From NCBI RefSeq assembly GCF_026240945.1, contig NZ_JAPFPY010000024.1:1-64000 (forward strand): a stretch of DNA of 64,000 bases, given 5' to 3'. This DNA comes from Mycolicibacterium sp. J2. Its GTDB lineage: Bacteria > Actinomycetota > Actinomycetes > Mycobacteriales > Mycobacteriaceae. Both the position numbers and the translations under genes were made by a program. How positions within the stretch are numbered: the stretch's first letter is position 1; each line of letters starts with the position of its first letter. The notes beneath the pieces were generated by a model. That model did no database searches. It was given only the letters and a program-made list of their open reading frames with translations, and was not told the DNA's origin. Below, piece by piece: positions 44,451-53,079 of the stretch.

Positions 44451-45178
44451 GCGGGGACCTTTCGGCGCAGGGTCAGGGCACTGTGGCCCCGGCGGTGGGG
44501 AGTGGTGAAGCGGACCAGCGCGTCGCCGACGAGCTGGACCAGCGCGACGGTGATGACGAGGATGACGATGGTGGCGAGCATGACGCCTTGGTCGAAGCGT
44601 TGGTAGCCGTAGGTGACTGCCACATAACCGATTCCGCCGGCGCCGATGGTGCCGGCGATGGCGGAGTACTCGATCATCGCGATGATGTTGATGGTGAGGC
44701 CGCCGATGATCGAGGGCACCGCCTCGCTGAGCTGTGCGGTGCGGATGATCTGCAGTCGCGAACCACCGGAGGCGCGGGCCACCTGGACCACGGCGGCAGG
44801 CACCGACCGCAGGGAGTTCTCCACGATCCTGGTGAAGTATGCGATGCCGGCCAGCGACATCGGCACCACCGCGGCGGCGATGCCGATGTTGGTGCCGGTG
44901 ACGAATCGGGTGAACGGCATGATTGCCGCCATCAGGATGAGGAAGGGCAGCGACCGCCCGATGCTGATCACCCAGCTCAAGGTGGTGTGCAGGGCCGGGT
45001 TCTCGAACAGGCCGCCGGGTGCCAGATTGTGGATCAGCGCGCCCAGCGGGACGCCCACCAGCACCACGATGGTCATCACGATGCCGACCATGACCAGGGT
45101 GTCCAGCAGTGCGGGCAACAGCAGGCCGGGGAGCTCGTCGAACGGCACCTTCGCGTTGGCGAGTACGGATTCGGTCAT
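44447..45178 (-). CDS. metI: Methionine ABC transporter permease MetI
   Basis: A 243-residue permease with five or six membrane helices. The ATPase-contacting EAA-like loop is ASGGSRLQIIRTAQLSEAVP near residue 138. It forms the homodimeric channel of the MetNIQ importer. It is joined to metQ and metN by ATGA overlaps on both sides, so the three genes are one translational unit. Confidence 0.92.
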   Translation of the reverse strand: MTESVLANAKVPFDELPGLLLPALLDTLVMVGIVMTIVVLVGVPLGALIHNLAPGGLFENPALHTTLSWVISIGRSLPFLILMAAIMPFTRFVTGTNIGIAAAVVPMSLAGIAYFTRIVENSLRSVPAAVVQVARASGGSRLQIIRTAQLSEAVPSIIGGLTINIIAMIEYSAIAGTIGAGGIGYVAVTYGYQRFDQGVMLATIVILVITVALVQLVGDALVRFTTPHRRGHSALTLRRKVPA

Positions 45179-46185
45179 GCCACCACGCCCAGTTCGGGTT
45201 CGAGCGCGGCACCGGTGGTCACCGACAGGCCGAAGCGGGCCAGCACGGCGGGCACCCTAGGCGCCAGGTCGGCCGGAATCCCCAGGGTGGCACCCCCGAT
45301 GGTGACGCCGGCAACCACCTGTACCGAGGCACCGAGCAGCGCGACCGGCGCACCCAGCTCCGCCGAAGCGCGTCCGATCCAATCGGCGGGGACTTCAGGC
45401 GAGTCGTAGACGACCGTCCACACCTGTTGCCCGGCAGCGGGTGTGGCGTCGACACGATGCGGGCGCAGCTCGGATCCCAGCGCCGACTGCGGATCGGTCA
45501 GCAGGTCGACGAGGCGACCGGATTCGGCAATGCTGCCGTGGTCCAGGCGGGCCACCGAGTCGGCGATCTTGAGGACGGTGTCCATTTCGTGGGTGATGAA
45601 CACGATCGACAGGTCCAGGTCGTCGCGCAGTTCGCGCAGCAGATCCACCACCGAGGCCGTGGTGGTGGGATCGAGTCCGGCGGTGGCCTCGTCGGAGAGC
45701 AGTACCGAGGGCCGTAGCGCCAGCGCCCGCGCGATACCGACGCGCTGGCGCTGCCCGCCGGACAGCTGGAACGGATAGTGCTGTGCACGCTCGGAAAGCC
45801 CCACCCGGTCGAGGAGTTCGGCGACGCGCTTGCTGGTTTCGGCGGCCGTCACGCCGAGGTATTCCAGTGGCAGCGCAACGTTTTCGGCGGCGGTGCGCCG
45901 CTCCAGCAGTCCGGCCGACTGGAACACGGTACCGATCCGCCGACGGGCCACGCGCAGTTTGCGCGCCGAGAGGGTGGTGAGGTCTTCCCCGTTGACCACC
46001 ACCGAACCCGAGGTGGGCGGGGTGAGCAGGTTGATACATTGCGCCAGAGTGCTTTTGCCGGCTCCACTGGGCCCCACCACGGCGAGGATCTCGCCGGCTT
46101 CCACCCGGAAGTTGATCCGATCCAGCACCACCGTGCGCTGTCCACCGTGCCCGTAGGCCTTGGTGACGTCGGTGAGTTCGATCAT
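45175..46185 (-). CDS. metN: Methionine ABC transporter ATPase MetN
   Basis: A 336-residue ATPase. Walker A is GPSGAGKST (about 38), the signature LSGGQRQRVGIARAL (about 141), Walker B VLLSDEATAGLD (about 162). The C-terminal NIL domain (about 260-336) binds methionine in the E. coli protein and gives feedback inhibition. It is first in the metN-metI-metQ operon. A perfect palindrome lies 42 bp upstream of the ATG. Confidence 0.93.
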   Translation of the reverse strand: MIELTDVTKAYGHGGQRTVVLDRINFRVEAGEILAVVGPSGAGKSTLAQCINLLTPPTSGSVVVNGEDLTTLSARKLRVARRRIGTVFQSAGLLERRTAAENVALPLEYLGVTAAETSKRVAELLDRVGLSERAQHYPFQLSGGQRQRVGIARALALRPSVLLSDEATAGLDPTTTASVVDLLRELRDDLDLSIVFITHEMDTVLKIADSVARLDHGSIAESGRLVDLLTDPQSALGSELRPHRVDATPAAGQQVWTVVYDSPEVPADWIGRASAELGAPVALLGASVQVVAGVTIGGATLGIPADLAPRVPAVLARFGLSVTTGAALEPELGVVA

Positions 46186-46226
46186 GAATGTCGAGCCTGG
46201 CAGGGCGGGATGCGGTGGACCAGGTT

Positions 46227-46245
46227 TGCGCTCATGGTGAGCGCA
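46227..46245. promoter_or_regulatory. Perfect palindrome upstream of metN
   Basis: Arms TGCGCTCA (46227-46234) and TGAGCGCA (46238-46245) surround TGG, 42 bp before the metN start and 91 bp after the upp stop. It could be an operator for metNIQ or a terminator stem for upp; there is no U-run. Confidence 0.45.
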
Positions 46246-46335
46246 GCCCGGCGCGTTGACTCCGACAGCCCGTACGGGTCCGTCTATTCGGCGAGGGTGC
46301 GAGTCAGCCGGCTTGAGGCTGTCCTCGGCAGAACC

Positions 46336-46965
46336 TTACTTGGTACCGAAGATGCGGTCACCGACATCACCGGCGCCCGGCACGATGTAGCCGTGCTCGT
46401 CGAGGGCACGATCGACGGCCGCGGTGAAGATCGGTACATCGGGATGGGCATCGTGCAACGCCGTAACCCCCTCGGGGCAGGTCAGCAGGCAGACGAATTT
46501 GATCGACCGCGGGGAGTACTCCTTGAGCCGGTCGACCGCAGCGATGGCCGAGTTGCCGGTGGCCAACATCGGGTCCACCACCACGATGTCGCGTTCGTTC
46601 AGGTCACCGGGCATCTTGAAGTAATACTCCACGGCGATATGGGTTTTCGGGTCGCGGTAGAGGCCGATATGGCCCACGCGGGCACCCGGTACGACATCGA
46701 GCATGCCGTCGAGAATGCCGCTGCCGGCGCGCAGGATGGACACGAACACCAACTTCTTGCCGTCGATGACGCGTCCGGTCGTGACCTCCAGCGGGGTCTG
46801 CACCTGCACTTCCTGGGTGGGGATGTCCCGCAGCACCTCATAGGTCATCAGAGTCGCGATCTCGTGCAGCAGGGTGCGGAAACTGGTGGTGGAAGCGTCT
46901 TTCCTGCGCAACAGGGTCAGCTTGTGCTGGACCAGTGGGTGATCGATCACGTGTACGTCCGTCAT
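46336..46965 (-). CDS. upp: Uracil phosphoribosyltransferase
   Basis: A 209-residue enzyme making UMP from uracil and PRPP. The PRPP-binding loop VVDPMLATGNSA is at about 126-137, and the C-terminal uracil-binding segment GYIVPGAGDVGDRIFGT is intact. The ATG at 46965 gives the normal length. It follows the DUF1688 gene by 4 bp, so in this genome salvage UPRTase is the last gene of a URC-type uracil catabolism operon, where it would correspond to URC6. Confidence 0.94.
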   Translation of the reverse strand: MTDVHVIDHPLVQHKLTLLRRKDASTTSFRTLLHEIATLMTYEVLRDIPTQEVQVQTPLEVTTGRVIDGKKLVFVSILRAGSGILDGMLDVVPGARVGHIGLYRDPKTHIAVEYYFKMPGDLNERDIVVVDPMLATGNSAIAAVDRLKEYSPRSIKFVCLLTCPEGVTALHDAHPDVPIFTAAVDRALDEHGYIVPGAGDVGDRIFGTK

Positions 46966-46969
46966 GTAG

Positions 46970-48139
46970 CTAGAACACCGTCCCGTCACTGGTGATGGTC
47001 AAAGGGGGAAGGCCACCGCGCAGCCGGTGCGCGGTGGCGCGGCCGGCTTGCCAGGTGCCGCCCTCCAGGACGCATGCCAGTGGTACATCGGCATCCAGTT
47101 CGGCGCGGACCAGCGGCGCGAGTTCGTCCAGCAACGCGACGGTGAGCGCCCGCCACTCCACCACCAGCTCGTCACCGACGGACCAATCACGTTGGGTGAC
47201 AGCACTATCGCGCAAGCGCAGTACGCCCGTGTCGATCAGCAGGCCACCGTTGCGGTACTCCGGCAGGCCGGTCAGCTCGTCGATGCCGGTGACCCGGGCA
47301 CCCGCCCAGCCGAACGGCTCCAGCAGCGAGTAGGTCAGCCATTGCGACAGCTTGTGGAACGGCATCCAGCCCGCGCTCGCGCCTGGGCCCGGCACCGCGG
47401 GGTGGCGCCATACGTCGCCGAGCGGCTGGTCGCCGAGGGAGTTACCGGACGGCCAGACTTCCGACAGTGTGGACAACAACACCGACAGGATGGCATGGGC
47501 GGACACCGCTTTGTCGGATCCGACAAGGGCATCGAACATCGCTCCTGGGCGCCCATCCGGACCGTACACCGCGGGGTGGGCGGCCAGTGCCGCACCGAGT
47601 CGGCGTAGCAGCCGAGTGCGGCCGTCGAGCCCCACCAGCTGGTTGTCGTCGGACACCTGGAAGGCAGCGGCGAGCGCCTCGGTTGTCACGGCGCGCAAAC
47701 CGTTAGCGTCGGCGCGCAACGGCTGGTCGGGGTGGCTCGAGAACAAGCCGTCGGTGAAGGCATGCCAGCTGGCCACACCCAACCCCTCGGAGCGGGTGAA
47801 CGACAGTCCGGTGGCGTGTTCGTCGTAGCGCCACCGTGGACCGGCGCCGGCGTCGAGCAGCACGCTGACCACCGCCAGGTCGATCATCGCGGCCGCGTCG
47901 AGGTCGGCCCCGCGGGTCACCCCGCCGGCTTCGAAATGGCGCCATCGGCTGTGGAAGGGAACCTTCAGGTCGGGATAGCGGCTGCGGGTGACCGTCGCGA
48001 CGTCGGCTGCGGTGCCCGGTAACGCGTCATCGTCGACGGTGAACCAGGGCGATTCGCCGGCGCGGGCTCGGGACAGCAGAAAGCGGGCGCGCTCGCGGAT
48101 GGCGCCGGTGGTGCGCAGTTCGGCGATCGGGTCGGTCAC
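46970..48139 (-). CDS. URC4/Urg3 family protein (DUF1688)
   Basis: A 389-residue protein of the DUF1688 family, called URC4 in yeasts and Urg3 in others, required for growth on uracil as nitrogen source through the URC pathway. Its reaction is not settled. Visible family traits are the start IAELRTTGAIRERARFLL, the RWRHFEAGG motif and the ITGIDELTGLPEYRNGGLL-like block (VTGIDELTGLPEYRNGG). It overlaps the URC1-like gene by 4 bp (ATGA) and is 4 bp from upp, which supports a joint role in uracil breakdown. Confidence 0.88.
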   Translation of the reverse strand: MTDPIAELRTTGAIRERARFLLSRARAGESPWFTVDDDALPGTAADVATVTRSRYPDLKVPFHSRWRHFEAGGVTRGADLDAAAMIDLAVVSVLLDAGAGPRWRYDEHATGLSFTRSEGLGVASWHAFTDGLFSSHPDQPLRADANGLRAVTTEALAAAFQVSDDNQLVGLDGRTRLLRRLGAALAAHPAVYGPDGRPGAMFDALVGSDKAVSAHAILSVLLSTLSEVWPSGNSLGDQPLGDVWRHPAVPGPGASAGWMPFHKLSQWLTYSLLEPFGWAGARVTGIDELTGLPEYRNGGLLIDTGVLRLRDSAVTQRDWSVGDELVVEWRALTVALLDELAPLVRAELDADVPLACVLEGGTWQAGRATAHRLRGGLPPLTITSDGTVF

Positions 48140-49392
48140 CCGTCGAGCCCCCGACCCTTGATCTTGCGCAGTTCGTCGGCGTCGGGGATGTCACCGGGGG
48201 TGAAGTAGCCGGCGGCCATCTTGGCGTCGATCTCCACCCGGGCGTCGGCGGGCACCAGTTCGTCGGGGATGTTGACCCGCTCGCCGACCTCGATGCCCGA
48301 TCCGGTGATGGCGTCGTATTTCATGTTGCTCATCGACACCAGCCGATGGATCTTGCGGATGCCCAACCAGTGCAGCACATCCGGCATCAGTTCCTGGAAG
48401 CGCATATCCTGCACGCCGGCCACGCATTCGGTCCTGGCGAAGTATTGGTCAGCGGTGTCACCGCCCTCCTGACGCTTACGGGCGTTGTACACCAGGAATT
48501 TCGTGACCTCGCCAAGGGCCCGGCCCTCCTTGCGTGAGTAGGCGACCAGTCCGACGCCCCCGCGCTGGGCCCCCTGAATGCACTCCTCGATGGCATGCGT
48601 GAGATATGGCCGGCACGTGCAGATGTCGGACCCGAACACATCGGAGCCGTTGCACTCGTCGTGGACCCGCGCCGTCAGCTCGACGGATGGGTCGGCCAGA
48701 TCCCGTGCGGCACCGAAGATGTACAAGGTCTGCCCGCCGATGGGCGGTAGGAACACTTCGAGGTCGCCGCGGGTGACCAGTTCCGGGTACATCCCACCGG
48801 TTTCCTCGAACAGCACGCGCCGCAGTTCGGTCTCGCTGCACCCGAATCGGGCTGCCACGCCGGGCAGGTACCAGACCGGTTCCAGCGCCGCCTTGGTCAC
48901 CACCGCCGCGCCGCTGTCCAGCAGGTGCTGACCGTCCGGATGCAACCTGCCCTTGGCGATGGCGTCGGCAACTTCGGGCAGGATCACGTGCGCCTTGGTC
49001 ACGGCGATGGTGGGCCGGATGTCGTATCCGGCGGCTAATTCGGCGTCGAAGACGTCGGCGACGGCCGCGCCCCAGGGGTCGAGGCTGACGATCTTGTCCG
49101 GGTCGCCCCACTGTTCGTACGGTCCGATGGAGTCGGTGGGGGAGGTGTTGGTCAGGTCAGCCCGGTGGGACCGCGATAAGGCACCCGCGGCCACCGCCAG
49201 CGCGCGGTACACGCTGTAGGAACCGCTGTGGGTGCCGATGACGTTCCGGTGGGCGCGGGTGCCGGTGGTGCCGACCACCGGCCCGCGTTCGGCGGCAGTT
49301 CGGGCGCCCCAGCGGATCGGCAGGGCACCGGAACCACCGCTGTGCGACGTCAGCCGGATGTGCCCGGGCTTGGGTGCGGTGGTGTCAGCCAT
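48136..49392 (-). CDS. GTP cyclohydrolase II-like protein, URC1 type
   Basis: A 418-residue relative of GTP cyclohydrolase II (RibA). The zinc-binding cysteines are intact in CNGSDVFGSDICTC (about 247-260), and the RKEGRALGE motif follows. The long N-terminal part (about 1-200) and the partners DUF1688 and upp mark it as URC1, which in the URC pathway is thought to open the uracil ring at the nucleotide level rather than act on GTP for riboflavin. The ATG at 49392 has GAGGAG upstream. It heads the operon. Confidence 0.88.
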   Translation of the reverse strand: MADTTAPKPGHIRLTSHSGGSGALPIRWGARTAAERGPVVGTTGTRAHRNVIGTHSGSYSVYRALAVAAGALSRSHRADLTNTSPTDSIGPYEQWGDPDKIVSLDPWGAAVADVFDAELAAGYDIRPTIAVTKAHVILPEVADAIAKGRLHPDGQHLLDSGAAVVTKAALEPVWYLPGVAARFGCSETELRRVLFEETGGMYPELVTRGDLEVFLPPIGGQTLYIFGAARDLADPSVELTARVHDECNGSDVFGSDICTCRPYLTHAIEECIQGAQRGGVGLVAYSRKEGRALGEVTKFLVYNARKRQEGGDTADQYFARTECVAGVQDMRFQELMPDVLHWLGIRKIHRLVSMSNMKYDAITGSGIEVGERVNIPDELVPADARVEIDAKMAAGYFTPGDIPDADELRKIKGRGLDG

Positions 49393-49416
49393 CGGCGCTC
49401 CTCTCCTCACGGGCTA

Positions 49417-49428
49417 CCCCTGCAGGGG
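49417..49428. promoter_or_regulatory. 12-bp perfect palindrome upstream of URC1
   Basis: CCCCTGCAGGGG lies 24 bp before the URC1 ATG and just upstream of its ribosome site. It could be a repressor site or a small leader hairpin for the uracil operon. Confidence 0.4.
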
Positions 49429-49555
49429 AAGGCGCCAGCTTAGCGACTCGACGTGACCGGCGCCGCGCGATACCGCTGATGACACTTCCCACCTGCGGTT
49501 CAGGTGCGCTGCGAAAAGCAGAGAGCGCTTCGCCGAGCACACTCACCGGATGTCC

Positions 49556-50248
49556 TCAGCCGATCGGAGCGGAAGGTCCCGATGCCGGTTGGATGGTGCT
49601 CCGGCGCCGCTGCCGGCGTGCACCGATCGCCTCGAAGCGCATCTTCAGTCCGTCGATGAACGCGGTGAGGGCCAGTTCGAAGCTGGCCGTGTCGATTTCG
49701 TCGGCCTTGCCGCGCAACAGATGCGCCTGGTGCATGTGCGGATAGCGGTCGCGGTAGACCTGGACGTCCTCGGCGAAGCCTTGGGAGAACGACCCGACCG
49801 TGGATCCCAACACCAGGGATCGGGTGGCCGCACCGATCAGCGTGGCTTCCCGGGGCGGCCAACCCGCACCGACCAGGCCGCCGTGCACGGCATCGGCGAT
49901 GCGCAAGCTGGCGTCGCGCCGGCCGATGCCACCCGCCAGATACGGCACCAGATTGGGATGGGCGGCCAGGGCGGCGCGATAGGAGCGGGCCCACCCGGCC
50001 AACCCGGTGGGCCAGTCCGCACCGTCGTCGAAAGCGGCGGTCTCGACGTCGCTGACCACCCGGCTGGCGACATCGTCGAGGACGTCGTCCTTGGTGGGGT
50101 AGTGCTTGTAGAGCGACGCGGCCTGCACCCCCAACACGGTCGCCAGCTTGCGCATGGACAACCCGTCCAGACCATCCCGGTCGATCATCTCCAGCGCGGC
50201 CTCGCGGATGCGCTCGCGGCTGAGCAGGGGTATGCGCGGCCGTCCCAT
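49556..50248 (-). CDS. TetR family regulator (TetR_C-like)
   Basis: A 230-residue regulator. The helix-turn-helix (about 12-55) reads DGLSMRKLATVLGVQAASLY followed by KHYPTKDDVLDDV. The C-terminal part resembles the TetR-C/tetracycline repressor-like ligand domain (WARSYRAALAAHPNLVPYLA). It is divergent from the acyl-CoA dehydrogenase gene, and two matching dyads lie between them, so autoregulation and control of the dehydrogenase are likely. The ATG at 50248 starts the family motif MGRPRIPLLSRERI. Confidence 0.88.
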   Translation of the reverse strand: MGRPRIPLLSRERIREAALEMIDRDGLDGLSMRKLATVLGVQAASLYKHYPTKDDVLDDVASRVVSDVETAAFDDGADWPTGLAGWARSYRAALAAHPNLVPYLAGGIGRRDASLRIADAVHGGLVGAGWPPREATLIGAATRSLVLGSTVGSFSQGFAEDVQVYRDRYPHMHQAHLLRGKADEIDTASFELALTAFIDGLKMRFEAIGARRQRRRSTIQPASGPSAPIG

Positions 50249-50280
50249 GACACGCCTCACCTCCCGGCCACCTTGCCTCG

Positions 50281-50295
50281 GCTAACACCGTTAGC
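50281..50295. promoter_or_regulatory. TetR operator O1
   Basis: Perfect dyad GCTAAC-ACC-GTTAGC between the divergent TetR and acyl-CoA dehydrogenase genes, 33 bp before the TetR start. Confidence 0.75.
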
Positions 50296-50312
50296 TTAAA
50301 CTGTGACAATAA

Positions 50313-50327
50313 GCTAACACTGTTCGC
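50313..50327. promoter_or_regulatory. TetR operator O2
   Basis: GCTAAC-ACT-GTTCGC, the same dyad as O1 with one mismatch, centred 32 bp (three helical turns) from O1 and 30 bp before the dehydrogenase start. The spacing suits two dimers on one face of the helix. Confidence 0.7.
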
Positions 50328-50356
50328 TATTGGGCGCCAGGTCAGAGGAGACACCG

Positions 50357-51514
50357 ATGCGCAGGACCGTTTTCACCGAAGAGCACGACGATTTCCGCTC
50401 GATGATCCGTGCGTTCATCGAATCCGAAGTCGTCCCGGTGTACGACAAATGGTTCGAAGACGGCATCGCACCGCGGGACTTCTACTACAAACTCGGGGAG
50501 CTAGGCATCTTCGGGATCGAGATCCCCACCGAATACGGTGGCGCCGGCCTGGACTCGTACAAGTTCCAAGCCATCATCACCGAGGAGTGCGCCCGCGCCG
50601 GCGTGTCCTTTGGTGGCTCCAGCGTGCACATCGGCCTGTGCCTGCCCTACCTGAAGGCGCTGGCCACCGAAGAGCAGAAACAGCGCTGGTACCCGGGCAT
50701 GCTCAGTGGCGAGACGATGTTCGCGATCGCGATGACCGAGCCAGGAACCGGCTCGGACCTGGCCGGAATGCGCACCACCGCCAAACCTTCCGGCGACGGT
50801 ACGCATTACTTGCTGAACGGGTCCAAGACATTCATCACCGGCGGCGTGCACGCCGACCGGGTCATCGTCTGCGCGCGCACCGCACCGGCACGTGAGGACG
50901 ACCGGCGGTTCGGTATCACCCTGCTGGTGGTGGACACCAAGTCCGCCGGCTATCAGGTGGGGCGCAAGCTCGACAAGCTGGGCCTGCGGGTATCCGACAC
51001 CGCCGAACTGAACTTCACCGATGTCGTCGTGCCCGCCGAGGACGTGCTCGGCGAGGTGAACATGGGATTCTCCTACCTCGGGCAGAACCTGCCACGCGAA
51101 CGCCTCGGGATCGCCGTGGGCGCCTATGCCCAAGCCAAGGCCGCGGTGCGGTTCGCCGCGCAGTACACCCGCGACCGCACGGTGTTCGGCAAGCCGGTCG
51201 CATCCTTCCAGAACACCAAGTTCGAGCTCGCGGCGTGCCAGGCCGACGTCGACGCCATGGAGGCCGTCGTCGACAGGGCCATGGAGGCGCACGACCTCGA
51301 CGAACTGACCCCGGCCGACGCCGCGTCGGCCAAGCTGTTCTGCACCGACGTCGCCTCCCGCGTCATCGACCGCTGCCTTCAGCTGCACGGTGGGTACGGG
51401 TACATCAACGAGTACCCGATCGCTCGGCTCTACGCCGACAACCGCGTGAGCCGCATCTACGGGGGTACCAGCGAGGTGATGAAGATGATCATCGCGAAGG
51501 ACATGGGGCTGTAG
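50357..51514 (+). CDS. Acyl-CoA dehydrogenase (FadE type)
   Basis: A 385-residue FAD enzyme of beta-oxidation or branched acyl catabolism. Visible are the FAD/substrate segments FAIAMTEPGTGSDLAG (about 124), the RTVFGKPVASFQNTKF helix and the C-terminal QLHGGYGYINEYPIARLYAD and RIYGGTSEVMK. In the last motif a Gly replaces the Glu that is the base in medium-chain enzymes, so the base must come from another position, as in isovaleryl- and long-chain-type enzymes. The ATG at 50357 follows AGAGGAG. Controlled very probably by the divergent TetR protein. Confidence 0.9.
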   Translation: MRRTVFTEEHDDFRSMIRAFIESEVVPVYDKWFEDGIAPRDFYYKLGELGIFGIEIPTEYGGAGLDSYKFQAIITEECARAGVSFGGSSVHIGLCLPYLKALATEEQKQRWYPGMLSGETMFAIAMTEPGTGSDLAGMRTTAKPSGDGTHYLLNGSKTFITGGVHADRVIVCARTAPAREDDRRFGITLLVVDTKSAGYQVGRKLDKLGLRVSDTAELNFTDVVVPAEDVLGEVNMGFSYLGQNLPRERLGIAVGAYAQAKAAVRFAAQYTRDRTVFGKPVASFQNTKFELAACQADVDAMEAVVDRAMEAHDLDELTPADAASAKLFCTDVASRVIDRCLQLHGGYGYINEYPIARLYADNRVSRIYGGTSEVMKMIIAKDMGL

Positions 51515-51517
51515 CGC

Positions 51518-51841
51518 TCAGGGCGTCCAGGTTCCGTACGGGACAAGGGGATTGGTCCCGTACGGAATATGCGGATTGGCGCCGCCTACGGTCTGATCGC
51601 GTGGGATGACGATGGTGGGGACGTGTTGGTTCGGGCTGCCGGCCACCGGTTTCGGGCGCAGGTCGGCCGGCACGTGCGGTGGCAACACCACCGCGCCACC
51701 CGGCCCGGCATCCGACACCACGGCCGGCCCGTGTGGCGCACTCGGGTCGTTCAGCGGCAGTGTGTCCGCCCCAAGGATGGTTCCCACTCCGACAACGATT
51801 TTCGCCGCTCCCGCGGTCAGCATCTCGATCATGGCTTCCAC
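51518..51841 (-). CDS. Small hypothetical protein with Pro-Tyr-Gly-Thr tail
   Basis: A 107-residue protein with a short apolar N-terminal stretch (AGAAKIVVGVGTILGADTLP) and a proline-rich remainder ending in two near repeats, HIPYGT and LVPYGT. The style is that of small mycobacterial exported or surface proteins, but no clear signal peptide is seen. The final codons contain a perfect 13-bp inverted repeat that also ends the convergent acyl-CoA dehydrogenase unit. Function unknown. Confidence 0.55.
   Translation of the reverse strand: MEAMIEMLTAGAAKIVVGVGTILGADTLPLNDPSAPHGPAVVSDAGPGGAVVLPPHVPADLRPKPVAGSPNQHVPTIVIPRDQTVGGANPHIPYGTNPLVPYGTWTP
51532..51567. terminator. Perfect 13-bp stem hairpin between convergent genes
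   Basis: Arms TTCCGTACGGGAC (51532-51544) and GTCCCGTACGGAA (51555-51567) are perfectly complementary around a 10-base loop, 17 bp after the acyl-CoA dehydrogenase stop and inside the last codons of the convergent small gene. It is likely a strong bidirectional terminator, though without a U-run. Confidence 0.65.
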
Positions 51842-51897
51842 GATGCCGCAGATCGCCGCAACCGGCCGCTTTCTCTAAGCGACCTCATATCATCGGG

Positions 51898-53079
51898 TCA
51901 TGGACGCAAGATGACCTTCACCGCGCCGTCCTCCTTCTTCTGCAACGCGTTATACGCCCATGGCGCTTTGTCCAGCGGGAGCACATGGGTGGCGAAGTCG
52001 TCGACGCCCAACGGGTCGTCGTCGACCAGTAACGGCATGATGTCGGGTACCCAGCGCTTGACGTTCGCCTGCCCCATCCGCAACTGAATCTGCTTGTCGA
52101 ACAAGGTCAACAGCGGGAGGGGATCGGCGGCGCCGCCGTAGACCCCGATGATGGAGATCGTGCCGCCCCGGCGTACCGCGTCGATGGCAGTGTACAGCGC
52201 GTCCAACCGATCAACTCCGGCCTTCTGCATAAGGGGTTTCGCCACGGCATCGGGAAGCAATGCAGTCATCTGCTGCAAGGCTTTTGCGATCGGCAAGCCA
52301 TGAGCCTCCATGCCCACCGCGTCGATCACCGAATCAGCCCCCCGGCCGTCGGTCCTGGCCCTGATGACCTCGCCGATCGGCGCGTCCGCCGCGCCGGCGT
52401 CGATCACCTCCACGCCGCGCGCCGCCGCCCGTGCCAGCCGCTCCGCAACCAGGTCGACGCCGATCACCCGGTAGCCCAGCCGCGCCGCGATACGGGCCGA
52501 CATGTCACCGATCGGCCCGAGCCCGAGTACGGCCACGGTTCCGCCGTCGGGAATGTCCGCGTAGGCGACGGCCTGCCAGGCGGTCGGCAGCACGTCGGAC
52601 AGGTACACGAAGCGGCTGTCCGGCGGACCTTCCGGCACCTTGACATGGGTGAAATCTGCGTGGGGGACGCGCAGGTATTCGGCTTGTCCGCCGGGCACCG
52701 ACCCGTACAGTTCGGAATAGCCAAACAGGGCAGCACCGGTGCCGTGGTCGCGCACCTGAGTCGTTTCGCACTGGGTGTACAGCTGTCGATCACACATGAA
52801 GCAACTGCCACAGGAGATTTGGAACGGTATCACCACCCGGTCGCCGACCGCGAGGTTGGTCACCTCAGCCCCCACCTCGCGCACGATGCCCATCGGTTCG
52901 TGACCGAGGATATCGCCGGGGCGCATGAAAGCCCCGAGGACCTCGTACAGGTGCAGATCCGAGCCACAGATGTTGGTGGAGGTGACTTCGATGATCGCGT
53001 CCGCAGGCTCTTCGATCTTCGGGTCAGGGAAGGTCTCCACCCGGACGTCCCGTTTTCCTTGCCAGCTCACCGCTCGCAT
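51898..53079 (-). CDS. Zinc-dependent alcohol dehydrogenase (glutathione-independent formaldehyde dehydrogenase-like)
   Basis: A 393-residue medium-chain dehydrogenase. The catalytic zinc site is visible as C in TNICGSD (about 38) and GHE (about 60); the structural zinc cysteines as CGSCFMC and, later, C in YTQC (about 93-106). The nucleotide fold has GLGPIGD near 179. Length and the YLRVPHAD and DVLPTAWQAV segments match glutathione-independent formaldehyde dehydrogenase-like and threonine dehydrogenase-like members; the substrate is unproven. The ATG at 53079 follows AGGAGACACC. Its start lies inside the FAD-Rieske gene (56-bp overlap). Confidence 0.87.
   Translation of the reverse strand: MRAVSWQGKRDVRVETFPDPKIEEPADAIIEVTSTNICGSDLHLYEVLGAFMRPGDILGHEPMGIVREVGAEVTNLAVGDRVVIPFQISCGSCFMCDRQLYTQCETTQVRDHGTGAALFGYSELYGSVPGGQAEYLRVPHADFTHVKVPEGPPDSRFVYLSDVLPTAWQAVAYADIPDGGTVAVLGLGPIGDMSARIAARLGYRVIGVDLVAERLARAAARGVEVIDAGAADAPIGEVIRARTDGRGADSVIDAVGMEAHGLPIAKALQQMTALLPDAVAKPLMQKAGVDRLDALYTAIDAVRRGGTISIIGVYGGAADPLPLLTLFDKQIQLRMGQANVKRWVPDIMPLLVDDDPLGVDDFATHVLPLDKAPWAYNALQKKEDGAVKVILRP

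Noticed and set aside
46186..46335. SAM riboswitch upstream of metN
   Set aside because: Only a simple palindrome is present; no conserved multi-helix SAM core was visible.
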